Below are positions 9,765 to 18,070 of a stretch of 64,000 nucleotides of DNA, piece after piece. The position numbers and the translations under genes were made by a program. Each line of letters starts with the position of its first letter. The stretch's first letter is position 1. Source of the DNA: Georgenia_B sunbinii (lineage in GTDB: Bacteria > Actinomycetota > Actinomycetes > Actinomycetales > Actinomycetaceae); NCBI RefSeq assembly GCF_036421855.1, contig NZ_JAZGOK010000002.1; one strand, given 5' to 3'. Under the pieces are notes generated by a model. It made no database searches. It saw nothing but the letters and a program-made list of their open reading frames with translations, and was not told where the DNA came from.

Positions 9765-10823
9765 ATGTGGAGCAAGCAACGCGTGCGAAGTGTCCAGCCA
9801 GCGCCTGAACGCCACGGTCAGCCTCCCGCTGGCCCCCTCGAGCGATCAGCCGACGCGGACCTGACGGCGCCCCGGGACGACGACCGGTCCTCGCTTCGCT
9901 CCCAGCCGGGTCCGCAGCGCGCGAGCACCGGACCGGTGAGCCGCGCCGACAAGGTGCGCGCGTACGTGGCGCTGACCAAGCCCCGGATCATTGAGCTGCT
10001 CCTCATCACGACGATCCCGACGATGTTCCTCGCCGCCGACGGCTGGCCGGGGCTGTGGCTCGTGGTGGCCACGCTCATCGGTGGGGCGGCGGCGGCCGGC
10101 TCCGCCAACACCTTCAACATGATCCTCGACCGGGACATCGATCGGTTGATGAACCGCACCAAGCAGCGCCCGCTGGTCACCGGGGTGCTCACGGTGCGAG
10201 CCGCGACGGTCTTCGCCTACGTCCTGGGCGCCATCGCGTTCGGCTGGTTCGGGCTGCTGGTCAACTGGCCCTCGGCATGGCTGTCGCTCGCCGCGATCAC
10301 GATGTACGTCGTCGGGTACACCCTGCTGCTCAAGCGCCGCACCTCGCAGAACATCGTGTGGGGCGGGGCGGCCGGCTGCATGCCGGTGCTCATCGGCTGG
10401 TCGGCCGTCACCGGGACGCTGGCGTGGCCGGCGCTGGTGCTCTTCGGCATCATCTTCTTCTGGACCCCGCCGCACTACTGGCCGCTGTCGATGCGCTTCA
10501 AGAAGGACTACGCGCGTGCCGAGGTCCCGATGCTGCCGGTGGTGGCGTCCGACGTGAAGGTCGCCTGGCAGATCCTCGGTTACGGGGCGGCGATGGTGGC
10601 CACCTCGCTCGTCCTCGTCCCGGTCGCCTCGATGACCTGGGTGTACGCGGTCATCTCCGCCCTCGCCGGGGCGTGGTTCCTGTGGTCCTGCGTCACGCTG
10701 CTCACCCGCACCCGGCACCCGGAGCGCGGCAAGCCCGCCGCGATGAAGGTCTTCCACGCGTCGATCACCTACCTGACGGTCGTGTTCGTCGCCATCGCCG
10801 TCGACCCGTTCCTGCCGCTGTAG
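9765..10823 (+). CDS. ctaB: Protoheme IX farnesyltransferase (heme O synthase)
   Basis: UbiA-family membrane prenyltransferase that converts heme B to heme O for cytochrome oxidase. Its Asp-rich prenyl-diphosphate site is visible in NMILDRDIDRLMNRTKQRP, and several transmembrane helices follow. A second loop contains FFWTPPHYWPLSMRFKKDY, typical of CtaB. The first 60 or so residues look unconserved, so the start is uncertain: ATG 9765 or GTG 9783 are both possible. It is followed 5 bases later by xerD; tkt next to ctaB is a common actinobacterial order. Confidence 0.92.
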   Translation: MWSKQRVRSVQPAPERHGQPPAGPLERSADADLTAPRDDDRSSLRSQPGPQRASTGPVSRADKVRAYVALTKPRIIELLLITTIPTMFLAADGWPGLWLVVATLIGGAAAAGSANTFNMILDRDIDRLMNRTKQRPLVTGVLTVRAATVFAYVLGAIAFGWFGLLVNWPSAWLSLAAITMYVVGYTLLLKRRTSQNIVWGGAAGCMPVLIGWSAVTGTLAWPALVLFGIIFFWTPPHYWPLSMRFKKDYARAEVPMLPVVASDVKVAWQILGYGAAMVATSLVLVPVASMTWVYAVISALAGAWFLWSCVTLLTRTRHPERGKPAAMKVFHASITYLTVVFVAIAVDPFLPL

Positions 10824-10828
10824 GAGCG

Positions 10829-11821
10829 ATGACCACACCGAGCGGCCGCAGCGACGCGGCGCCCGGAGCGACGGACGGGGCGCCGGTGCCCGGGCGCGGG
10901 CTCACGGTCCCGCTCGAGGAGTACCTTGCCCACCTCACGGTGGAACGGGGGCTGAGCGAGCACACGCTGTCCGCCTACCGGCGCGACCTCACCCGCTACA
11001 CCCACTACCTCGCTGCCCAGGGACGCGACGTGCTGGCGGACGTCACCGAGGCCGACGTGGGCACCTACATCGAGGTGCTGCGCTCAGGCTCCGACGGCGG
11101 CCGGGCGCTGGCGGCGTCCTCGGCCGGTCGCGCCGTGGTGGCCGTTCGAGGCTGGCACCGGTTCGCCGCGCTCGAGGGGCAGACCGGCGCCGACCCGAGC
11201 GCGGCCGTGCGAGCACCGGCGACCCAGCGGCGGCTGCCACGCACCCTGAGCACCACCGACGTCGAGCGTTTGCTCGAGGCGGCTTCGGTCGGCGACGGCC
11301 CGGTGCCGCTGCGCGACCGCGCGCTGCTCGAGCTGCTGTACAGCACAGGGGCGCGGATCAGCGAGGCGGTGTCGCTCGCGGTGGACGACATCTCGCTCGC
11401 CCCGGAGGGCGCGCTCGTGCGGCTGTTCGGCAAGGGCCGCCGGGAGCGGGTGGTGCCGGTCGGGCGGTTCGCCGTGGCAGCGGTGGAGGCCTACCTCGTG
11501 CGGGCGCGGCCACTGCTCGCGCAGCAGGGCCGCGGGAACTCGACGCTGTTCCTCAACCGTCGGGGCAACCCGTTGAGCCGGCAGAGCGCCTGGGCGGTGC
11601 TCAACGACGCGGGGGAGCGCGCCGGGCTCGACGGCCACGTCTCGCCGCACACCCTGCGGCACTCGTTCGCCACCCACCTGCTCGCCGGCGGGGCTGACGT
11701 CAGGGTGGTCCAGGAGCTGCTCGGCCACGCGTCGGTGACGACGACGCAGATCTACACCCAGGTGACGGTGCAGACGATGCGCGAGGTCTACGCCGCCGCG
11801 CACCCTCGCGCGCTCGGCTGA
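10829..11821 (+). CDS. xerD: Site-specific tyrosine recombinase XerD
   Basis: Chromosome-dimer resolution recombinase acting with XerC at dif. The 330-aa protein has an N-terminal SAM-like domain (about 27-115) and a catalytic domain with the full residue set: Arg176 in STGARISE, Lys202, His274 and Arg277 in HTLRHSF, His300 in LLGHAS, and the nucleophile Tyr309 in QIYTQV. ATG 10829 follows TAGGAG. The position just before parA-scpAB is the usual housekeeping setting, so this is not a phage integrase. Confidence 0.95.
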   Translation: MTTPSGRSDAAPGATDGAPVPGRGLTVPLEEYLAHLTVERGLSEHTLSAYRRDLTRYTHYLAAQGRDVLADVTEADVGTYIEVLRSGSDGGRALAASSAGRAVVAVRGWHRFAALEGQTGADPSAAVRAPATQRRLPRTLSTTDVERLLEAASVGDGPVPLRDRALLELLYSTGARISEAVSLAVDDISLAPEGALVRLFGKGRRERVVPVGRFAVAAVEAYLVRARPLLAQQGRGNSTLFLNRRGNPLSRQSAWAVLNDAGERAGLDGHVSPHTLRHSFATHLLAGGADVRVVQELLGHASVTTTQIYTQVTVQTMREVYAAAHPRALG

Positions 11822-11901
11822 GCTCGTGCCCGCAGCCGCGAATCTGTAGATACTCCCGGTTCCGCGCGCCGCGTGGCGCAAACGGGCGTCGTCGAACTAC
11901 C

Positions 11902-12777
11902 GTGGGCGGCGTGAGTGATCCCCAGCAGCCGACGTTGATCGACGGTGTGGCCCCCGGCGAGGCCGCCGACTTCCCCGTGCCGTCGCCGCTCGACGGGCAC
12001 GGCCCGGCCCGGGTGATCGCCATGTGCAACCAGAAGGGTGGCGTCGGCAAGACGACCACCACGATCAACCTCGGCGCGGCGCTGGCCGAGTACGGCCGCC
12101 GGGTCCTCATCATCGACTTCGACCCGCAGGGTGCGGCGTCGGCCGGTCTGGGCGTCAACGCCCACGAGCTCGACCGCACCATCTACAACGTCCTCATGGA
12201 GACGCGCTCGGACGTGCGCGACGTCATCCACGAGACGAGCGTCCCCGGCCTGGACATCGTCCCGGCGAACATCGACCTCTCCGCCGCCGAGGTCACCCTC
12301 GTGACCGAGGTGGCCCGGGAGCAGGCGCTCACCCGGGTGCTGCGCCCGGTGATCGACGACTACGACATCATCCTCATCGACTGCCAGCCCTCGCTCGGGC
12401 TGCTCGCGGTCAACGCGCTCACCGCCGCGCACGGCGTGATCATCCCCCTCGAGGCGGAGTTCTTCGCGCTGCGCGGTGTCGCGCTGCTCATGGAGACCAT
12501 CGACAAGGTCAGCGACCGGCTCAACCCCCGGCTGCAGCTCGACGGCATCCTCGTGACGATGTACGACGGGCGCACGCTCCACGCCCGTGAGGTGCTCGAG
12601 CGGGTGCAGGAGGGCTTCGGCGACAAGGTCTACGACACCCTCATCGCCCGGACCATCAAGTTCCCCGACGCCACCATCGCCACCGTGCCGATCACCAGCT
12701 ACGCCCCCAACCACAACGGCGCCCACGCCTACCGCCGGCTGGCGCGAGAGCTCGTCGCCCGCGGTGACGTCGCCTGA
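11902..12777 (+). CDS. ParA/Soj-family ATPase
   Basis: Deviant Walker-type ATPase with the A motif KGGVGKTTTTINL, FDPQGAAS, and LIDCQPSLGLLAVNAL, consistent with Soj/ParA chromosome or cargo segregation ATPases. About 290 aa. Start is GTG 11902 or, equally possible, GTG 11911 (VSDPQQPTL); neither has a strong ribosome site. It lies directly before scpA, overlapping it by 14 nt. No ParB gene is adjacent, so this is likely the conserved scpAB-linked ParA rather than the oriC-linked one. Confidence 0.9.
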   Translation: MGGVSDPQQPTLIDGVAPGEAADFPVPSPLDGHGPARVIAMCNQKGGVGKTTTTINLGAALAEYGRRVLIIDFDPQGAASAGLGVNAHELDRTIYNVLMETRSDVRDVIHETSVPGLDIVPANIDLSAAEVTLVTEVAREQALTRVLRPVIDDYDIILIDCQPSLGLLAVNALTAAHGVIIPLEAEFFALRGVALLMETIDKVSDRLNPRLQLDGILVTMYDGRTLHAREVLERVQEGFGDKVYDTLIARTIKFPDATIATVPITSYAPNHNGAHAYRRLARELVARGDVA

Positions 12778-13648
12778 CCCGGCGGCACCCGCAGCCGGAC
12801 GAACCGCGGGCGGTGCGACCGCCTTCGAGGTGACGCTGGAGAACTTCTCCGGCCCCTTCGACCTGCTGCTGTCGCTCATTGCCAAGCACCGCCTCGACAT
12901 CACCGAGGTGGCGCTGGCGACCGTGACCGACGAGTTCATCTCCCACCTCGCCGGCCAGGCGGAGTGGGACCTGGGCCAGGCGAGCGAGTTCCTCGTCGTC
13001 GCCGCCACCCTGCTCGACCTCAAGGCCGCCCGGCTGCTGCCCCGCGGTGAGGTCGAGGACGACGACGACCTCGAGCTGCTCGAGGCCCGGGACATCCTCT
13101 TCGCACGACTGCTGCAGTACCGCGCGTACAAGCTGGTCGCGGCCGACCTCGAGCACCGCTGGTCGACCAACGCCCGCTCCTACCCCCGCTCGGTGCCGCT
13201 CGAGCCGCACTTCGCGGCGCTGCTGCCCGAGCTGGTGCTTCGGGTGGGGCCCGAGCGCCTTGCCGAGCTCGCCGCCGGCGCGTTCGCGCCCCGCCCGGGC
13301 CCGCCGCAGGTGGACCTCAGTCACCTGCACGCGCCGGTGGTTCCGGTGCGTGAGCAGGCGACGATCATCGTCGGCCGGCTGCGGCGGCTGCGCTCGGCCT
13401 CGTTCCGCACCCTCGTCGAGGACGCCGACTCCACCGCTGTCGTCGTCTCGAGGTTCCTCGCGCTGCTCGAGCTGTTCCGCGAGGGCGTGATCAACTTCGA
13501 CCAGGCGGAGGCGCTGAGCGAGCTGCGGGTGACGTGGGCGGGCAGCGAGGACGGCGACGTGATGATCGTCGCCGACTATGACGATGAACTCCCTGCTTCG
13601 GTGGCCCCCGACGCCGCCGATGTCGGGGAGGATGGACCCGATGACTGA
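12764..13648 (+). CDS. scpA: Segregation and condensation protein A
   Basis: Kleisin subunit of the SMC-ScpAB condensin, bridging the SMC heads. The kleisin N-terminal block FEVTLENFSGPFDLLLSLI is present, followed by LDITEVALATVTDEF and an acidic linker, with a C-terminal winged-helix region. GTG 12764 is the best start: it overlaps the ParA gene and gives 294 aa, close to family length. Upstream open frame is only a shadow of parA. It overlaps scpB by 8 nt. Confidence 0.93.
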   Translation: MTSPDPAAPAAGRTAGGATAFEVTLENFSGPFDLLLSLIAKHRLDITEVALATVTDEFISHLAGQAEWDLGQASEFLVVAATLLDLKAARLLPRGEVEDDDDLELLEARDILFARLLQYRAYKLVAADLEHRWSTNARSYPRSVPLEPHFAALLPELVLRVGPERLAELAAGAFAPRPGPPQVDLSHLHAPVVPVREQATIIVGRLRRLRSASFRTLVEDADSTAVVVSRFLALLELFREGVINFDQAEALSELRVTWAGSEDGDVMIVADYDDELPASVAPDAADVGEDGPDD

Positions 13649-14300
13649 GCCCGACCCCACCGCGCCCGACGTCGCCGGACCCACCGACGACGACGCCGCC
13701 GCCGAGCCTCGCTACGAGGCGGTCCCGGACGACGCGCTCCCCGAGGAGCAGCTCGCGGCCATCGAGGCGATCCTCATGGTCGTCGACGAGCCGGTGCCCG
13801 CCGCACAGCTGGCCAGCGTGCTCGGGCTGCCCACCGGGCAGGTCGCGGAGCTGCTTGCCGAGCTGGCCGCGGACTACGCCGGGGAGCGCGCCGGCCGGCC
13901 CCGTGGCTTCGTGCTGCGTGAGCTGGCCGGCGGCTGGCGGATCTACTCGTCGCCGGTGCTGGCCGACGTCGTGGGACGGTTCGTCGTCGACGGCCAGACC
14001 GCCCGGCTCACCCAGGCGTCCCTCGAGACGCTCGCGGTGATCGCCTACCGCCAGCCGGTGTCCCGCGGCCGGATCGCCGCGATCCGCGGCGTCAACGTCG
14101 ACGGCGTCGTGCGCACCCTGCACGCCCGCGGGCTCATCGAGGAGGCCGGCCACGACGACGACGGCGGCGCGGTCCTTTACCGCACGTCCGACTACTTCCT
14201 CGAGCGCATGGGACTCGGCTCACTGGCCGACCTGCCCGCGCTCGCCCCCTACCTGCCCGATCTTGACGGGCTCGACGACCTTGCCGAGGAGCTGCGATGA
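13641..14300 (+). CDS. scpB: Segregation and condensation protein B
   Basis: Winged-helix dimer that binds ScpA in the SMC complex. The 219-aa product has LPEEQLAAIEAILMVVDEPV at the start of the first domain (residues about 33-52) and SLETLAVIAYRQPVSRGRIAAIRGV in two parts of the second domain (about 131-157). ATG 13641 has GGGGAGG at a good distance; ATG 13632 is a weaker alternative. It overlaps scpA before it and rluB after it, indicating coupled translation. Confidence 0.92.
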   Translation: MTEPDPTAPDVAGPTDDDAAAEPRYEAVPDDALPEEQLAAIEAILMVVDEPVPAAQLASVLGLPTGQVAELLAELAADYAGERAGRPRGFVLRELAGGWRIYSSPVLADVVGRFVVDGQTARLTQASLETLAVIAYRQPVSRGRIAAIRGVNVDGVVRTLHARGLIEEAGHDDDGGAVLYRTSDYFLERMGLGSLADLPALAPYLPDLDGLDDLAEELR

Positions 14301-15046
14301 AGAACAACGACCGCGACGTGCACGACCCCGCTGGTACCCGACTGCAGAAGGTGCTGGCCGCCGCTGGCTACGGCTCCCGCCGGGCCTGCGAGGTGCTGAT
14401 GACCAACGGCCGGGTGAAGGTCGACGGCCAGGTGGTGCGCGAGCTCGGCGTGCGCGTCGACCCGGCCAAGGCCGTCATCCACGTCGACGACGTGCGGCTG
14501 CAGCTCGACGACACGATGGTCACGCTGGCGCTGCACAAGCCGCTCGGCGTGGTCTCGACGATGTCCGACCCGGACGGGCGCCCGGACCTGTCGCAGTACG
14601 TCACCGACCGACGGCTGTTCCACGTCGGCCGGCTGGACGAGCAGTCCGAGGGGCTGCTGCTGCTGACCAACGACGGCGACCTCGCCCACCGGCTCACCCA
14701 CCCGTCGTTCGAGATCGTCAAGACCTACATCGCGACCGTCGAGGGGCACGCCGAGCGCGGCCTGGCTCGCGTCATGCGCGACGGCATCATGCTCGAGGAC
14801 GGGCTGGCCAAGGCCGACAAGTTCACCGTGATGGACACCAGCCCGCAGGCGTCGATCGTGCAGATCGAGCTGCACGAGGGCCGCAACCGGGTGGTGCGGC
14901 GGATGCTCGAGGAGGTCGGCCACCCGGTGACCCGGCTGGTGCGCACCCGGTTCGGCACCATCCGCCTCGGCGACCTCAAGCCCGGCAAGACCCGGGTGAT
15001 CGCCGGCACCGAGCTCGGCACGCTGATGAGCGCCGCCGGACTGTGA
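14297..15046 (+). CDS. rluB: 23S rRNA pseudouridine synthase (RluB/RsuA family)
   Basis: Modifies a uridine in 23S rRNA. The 249-aa protein has an N-terminal S4 RNA-binding domain (RLQKVLAAAGYGSRRACEVL), then a synthase domain with the active-site motif VGRLDEQSEGLLLLTNDG carrying the catalytic Asp, and HEGRNRVVRRMLEEVGHPV near the end. It overlaps scpB by ATGA. The scpB-rluB neighbourhood is widespread in Gram-positive bacteria. Confidence 0.92.
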   Translation: MKNNDRDVHDPAGTRLQKVLAAAGYGSRRACEVLMTNGRVKVDGQVVRELGVRVDPAKAVIHVDDVRLQLDDTMVTLALHKPLGVVSTMSDPDGRPDLSQYVTDRRLFHVGRLDEQSEGLLLLTNDGDLAHRLTHPSFEIVKTYIATVEGHAERGLARVMRDGIMLEDGLAKADKFTVMDTSPQASIVQIELHEGRNRVVRRMLEEVGHPVTRLVRTRFGTIRLGDLKPGKTRVIAGTELGTLMSAAGL

Positions 15047-15052
15047 GCGCCG

Positions 15053-15077
15053 CCCCCGGCGCTGACGGCGCCGGGGG
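15053..15077 (+). terminator. GC-rich hairpin after rluB
   Basis: A 10-bp perfect stem (CCCCCGGCGC with its complement) and a 5-base loop begin 7 bases after the rluB stop. No U tract follows. It may end or attenuate transcription before tyrA, which begins 84 bases downstream. Confidence 0.6.
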
Positions 15078-15160
15078 TACCCTTGGCCGGTTGTTCTCGG
15101 CCCGGCCCGCCATGCCCGGGCCGATCCTGCGCGGCCAGCCGCGAGACGAGAGGTTCGACC

Positions 15161-16282
15161 GTGACGAGTGAGAACGGGCTGACGACGACGGGCCCGGTGC
15201 GCATCATCGGCACCGGCCTGCTCGGCACCAGCATCGGCCTTGCGCTGCACTCCGCCGGGGTGCCGGTGCAGCTGAGCGACGCCTCGCCGTCAGCGCTGGC
15301 GCTGGCCCGTGACCTGGGCGCCGGGGAGCCGATCGGCCCCGAGTCCGCCGAGCCGGCGATCGTCGTGGTGGCGACCCCGCCGGACGTCGCTGCCGAAGGG
15401 GTGGTCGCCGCGCTGCGCGCGCACCCTGGAGCGGTCGTCACCGACGTCGCCAGCGTCAAGGCGATCATCGCCGACGAGGTCGCGGAGCTCGCGACGGCGC
15501 AGGAGCAGTCCCGCTACGTCGGCTCCCACCCGATGGCCGGCCGGGAGCGCTCCGGCGCCGCGGCGGCCGACCCCGACCTGTTCGCCGGCCGCCCCTGGGT
15601 GATCGTGCCGACCGGGGCGACCGCACCGGCGACGACGGCCGCGGTGCGCGGCATCGCGGTCGACCTCGCCGCGATCCCGCTGCTGCTCGCCGGCACCGAG
15701 CACGACGACGCCGTCGCGCTCGTCTCGCACGTGCCCCAGCTCGCCGCGTCGCTCGTCGCCGCCCGGCTGGTCGACGCGCCCGAGGAGGCGCTGTCGCTGG
15801 CGGGGCAAGGACTGCGCGACGTCACCCGGATCGCGGCGTCGGACCCGCAGCTGTGGGCCTCGATCCTCGTGGGCAACGCCGGCCCGGTGGTCGCCGGGCT
15901 GCGGGCGCTGCGCGAGGATCTCGACGCGCTCGTCGCCGGTCTGGAGCGGGCGGCGGCCGAGGGGCCGCTGGCGCCGGGCGCGATGGCCGCGATGGCGGCC
16001 GTGGTGGCCGCCGGCAACACCGGCGTCGCCCGGATCCCGGGCAAGCACGGCGGCGCGCCGCGGCGGTACGCCACGGTCACCGTGCTGGTGCCCGACGCGC
16101 CCGGCGAGCTGGGCCGGCTGTTCAGCGAGGTCGGGCAGATCGGCGTGAACATCGAGGACCTCCAGCTGGAGCATGCGGCCGGCGCCAAGGTGGGCATGGC
16201 CCACGTGTCGGTGGTGCCGGCGGCCGCCGCCAGGCTGGAGGACGGACTGACGGAGCTGGGTTGGAGAGTGGTGGGGGAGTGA
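15161..16282 (+). CDS. tyrA: Prephenate dehydrogenase with ACT domain
   Basis: NAD(P)-dependent oxidation of prephenate toward tyrosine. The 373-aa protein starts with a Rossmann motif (IIGTGLLGTSIG, residues about 15-26) and contains SHPMAGRE, a hallmark of the family. The C-terminal 75 residues (TVTVLVPDAPGELGRLF onward) form an ACT domain, suggesting feedback control by an amino acid. GTG 15161 follows GAGAGG and gives VTSENGL. It shares 4 nt with cmk. Confidence 0.92.
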   Translation: MTSENGLTTTGPVRIIGTGLLGTSIGLALHSAGVPVQLSDASPSALALARDLGAGEPIGPESAEPAIVVVATPPDVAAEGVVAALRAHPGAVVTDVASVKAIIADEVAELATAQEQSRYVGSHPMAGRERSGAAAADPDLFAGRPWVIVPTGATAPATTAAVRGIAVDLAAIPLLLAGTEHDDAVALVSHVPQLAASLVAARLVDAPEEALSLAGQGLRDVTRIAASDPQLWASILVGNAGPVVAGLRALREDLDALVAGLERAAAEGPLAPGAMAAMAAVVAAGNTGVARIPGKHGGAPRRYATVTVLVPDAPGELGRLFSEVGQIGVNIEDLQLEHAAGAKVGMAHVSVVPAAAARLEDGLTELGWRVVGE

Positions 16283-16998
16283 ACGCCGTGGCACCGGTGG
16301 TGGTGGCGATCGACGGACCGTCCGGATCGGGCAAGTCGACGATCAGCAAGCGGCTGGCCGCCGAGCTCGGGCTGGCGTACCTGGACACCGGCGCGATGTA
16401 CCGCGCCGCGACCTGGTGGTGCCGGCGCTGCGAGGTGGACCTCGACGACGCCCCCGCCGTCGCGCAAGCGGTGCGGCAGATGCCGCTGGTGATGGTCACC
16501 GACCCCGCCGGCCCGCGCGTGGTGTGCGACGACGTCGACATCACCGAGCTGATCCGCGGCTCGGACATCTCCGCCATCGTGTCGAAGGTGGCGACCAACC
16601 TCAAGGTCCGCGCCGAGCTGCAGCGCCGCCAGCGGGCGGAGATCGACGCCGAGCAGCGCTCTGGCGGGCGCAGCGAGGGCCGCGGCATCGTTGCCGAGGG
16701 ACGCGACATCACCACCGTCGTCGCCCCGGACGCGACCGCGCGGATCCTGCTGACCGCCGACGAGGCCGCCCGGCTCGCCCGCCGCGCCCGCGAGCTGCAC
16801 GGTGCCGTCGACGAGGCCGCGCTGGCCGCCACCCACGACGAGGTGGTCCGGCGCGACGCGGACGACTCGACCGTGTCCACCTTCCTCACCGCCGCCGGCG
16901 GCGTCGTGACGATCGACTCGTCCGCCCTCACCCTCGACCAGACGCTGCAGGCGGTGCTCGACGTCGTCGTCGCGGCACGTGGGGCGGTGACGACGTGA
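16279..16998 (+). CDS. cmk: (d)CMP kinase
   Basis: Phosphorylates CMP and dCMP. The 239-aa P-loop kinase has GPSGSGKS at 13-20, YLDTGAMYRAATWWC for nucleotide binding, GRGIVAEGRDITTVVAPDA, and a RRDADDSTV lid segment. The GTG start lies inside the tyrA stop (GTGA overlap), and the 3' end likewise overlaps plsC by 4 nt. The tyrA-cmk-plsC-der order is conserved in many actinobacteria. Confidence 0.93.
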   Translation: MNAVAPVVVAIDGPSGSGKSTISKRLAAELGLAYLDTGAMYRAATWWCRRCEVDLDDAPAVAQAVRQMPLVMVTDPAGPRVVCDDVDITELIRGSDISAIVSKVATNLKVRAELQRRQRAEIDAEQRSGGRSEGRGIVAEGRDITTVVAPDATARILLTADEAARLARRARELHGAVDEAALAATHDEVVRRDADDSTVSTFLTAAGGVVTIDSSALTLDQTLQAVLDVVVAARGAVTT

Positions 16999-17735
16999 GC
17001 GAGCCCACGGCGTCGAAGGCGGCCGCGAGCCGCGGGGCACGGGTCCGCGCGGAGGACATCTACCGCTGGGGACCGGTCTGGTCGCGGCGGGTGGGCTGGT
17101 TCCTCGACCACGTCTACTGGAACACCACGGTGCTCGGCGGGGAGCACGTGCCGCGCACCGGGCCGGTGATCATCGCCTCGAACCACACCGGCGTCATCGA
17201 CGGGCCGCTGCTGCACGGCGCGATCCCGCGCAGCTCGCACTTCATCATCAAGCAGGAGTTCTTCGACTCCAAGCTCGGCTTCCTCATGACCGGCGCCGGC
17301 CAGATCCCGGTGGACCGCGGCAACGGCCGGGCGGCCCTGGTCGTCGCGCAGAAGCTGCTCGCCGAGGGGCGCGCCGTCGGGATCTTCCCCGAGGGCAACC
17401 GCGGCCGTGGCACGGTCAAGGAGACCCGGGCCGGGACGGCCTGGCTCGCGGTCCAGTCCGGAGCGCCCGTCGTGCCCGTGGCCTGCCTCGGCACCCGGCC
17501 CACCGGGACGAAGCTCGGCCACGTGCCGGCACCGCGGTCCAAGCTCCACGTCGTGTTCGGTGAGCCGATCCACGTGTCGACGGAGCGGGGGAGCGGCGGC
17601 AACCGCGCGCTCATCGCGAACGCCATGACCGCCCTGCAGGACGGCCTGGCCGCCCACGTCGAGCACGCCGTGCGCCTCACCGGCGTCGAGCTCCCCCACG
17701 ACGGCCCCGACGGCCAAGCCGCCCCCCTCAGCTAA
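16995..17735 (+). CDS. 1-acyl-sn-glycerol-3-phosphate acyltransferase family protein
   Basis: PlsC-type acyltransferase of phospholipid synthesis; makes phosphatidic acid at the membrane. 246 aa. The catalytic HX4D motif is His64 to Asp69 (NHTGVIDG), and the glycerol-phosphate-binding FPEGNRGRG lies at 131-139. GTG 16995 overlaps cmk by 4 nt. Immediately after the stop comes repeat array C. Family is clear; exact substrate is not. Confidence 0.88.
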   Translation: MSEPTASKAAASRGARVRAEDIYRWGPVWSRRVGWFLDHVYWNTTVLGGEHVPRTGPVIIASNHTGVIDGPLLHGAIPRSSHFIIKQEFFDSKLGFLMTGAGQIPVDRGNGRAALVVAQKLLAEGRAVGIFPEGNRGRGTVKETRAGTAWLAVQSGAPVVPVACLGTRPTGTKLGHVPAPRSKLHVVFGEPIHVSTERGSGGNRALIANAMTALQDGLAAHVEHAVRLTGVELPHDGPDGQAAPLS

Positions 17736-17743
17736 CCCCAGTC

Positions 17744-17815
17744 GCCGACAGCGGGATTGTCCGCGACAGCAGACTTGTCCCCGAGAGCCGACTTGTCCGC
17801 GAGAGCAGACTTGTC
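17744..17815 (+). repeat. 18-bp tandem repeat array C (4 units)
   Basis: Four 18-bp units in exact register, of the same family as array A, beginning 8 bases after the plsC stop. Units 2 and 4 are the AGACTTGTC subtype. Directly beyond it the sequence shows codon bias of a decayed gene end (17842-17984). Confidence 0.93.
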
Positions 17816-17841
17816 GCCGGCTAGGCACCGATCTGACCCTG

Positions 17842-17984
17842 ACGTCGCGATCGGCTACGACCTTACGATGGTCGAGAGCACCTGCCTGCGGGTGCACGAC
17901 ACGTGGCCGGCGCTGAAGTTCATCCACCCGAAGGCCGGCAAGACCTACCGGAACAGCTATGGCACGCTGCCCGGGCAGGCGTGA
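17842..17984 (+). pseudogene. 3' remnant of an unidentified gene
   Basis: Forty-seven sense codons ending in TGA, with strong GC-third-position bias, encode a short stretch ending in AGKTYRNSYGTLPGQA. No credible start or ribosome site exists; the frame runs backward into repeat array C. I read it as the tail of a lost gene whose identity cannot be recovered. The rest of the plsC-der gap (to 18070) shows a possible TAGGGT -10 box near 18050 for der. Confidence 0.4.
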
Positions 17985-18070
17985 GTGAGGGCAATCGCAC
18001 CCGCCTTCGGTGACGATTTGCGGCTGCCGCACGGGGCACCGTTCGCTCTAGGGTCCCTCGGCAGTGGAGA

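Noticed and set aside
10829..11821. Phage or island integrase
   Set aside because: The sequence and the ctaB-xerD-parA-scpA setting are those of housekeeping XerD; it is 10 kb from the island.
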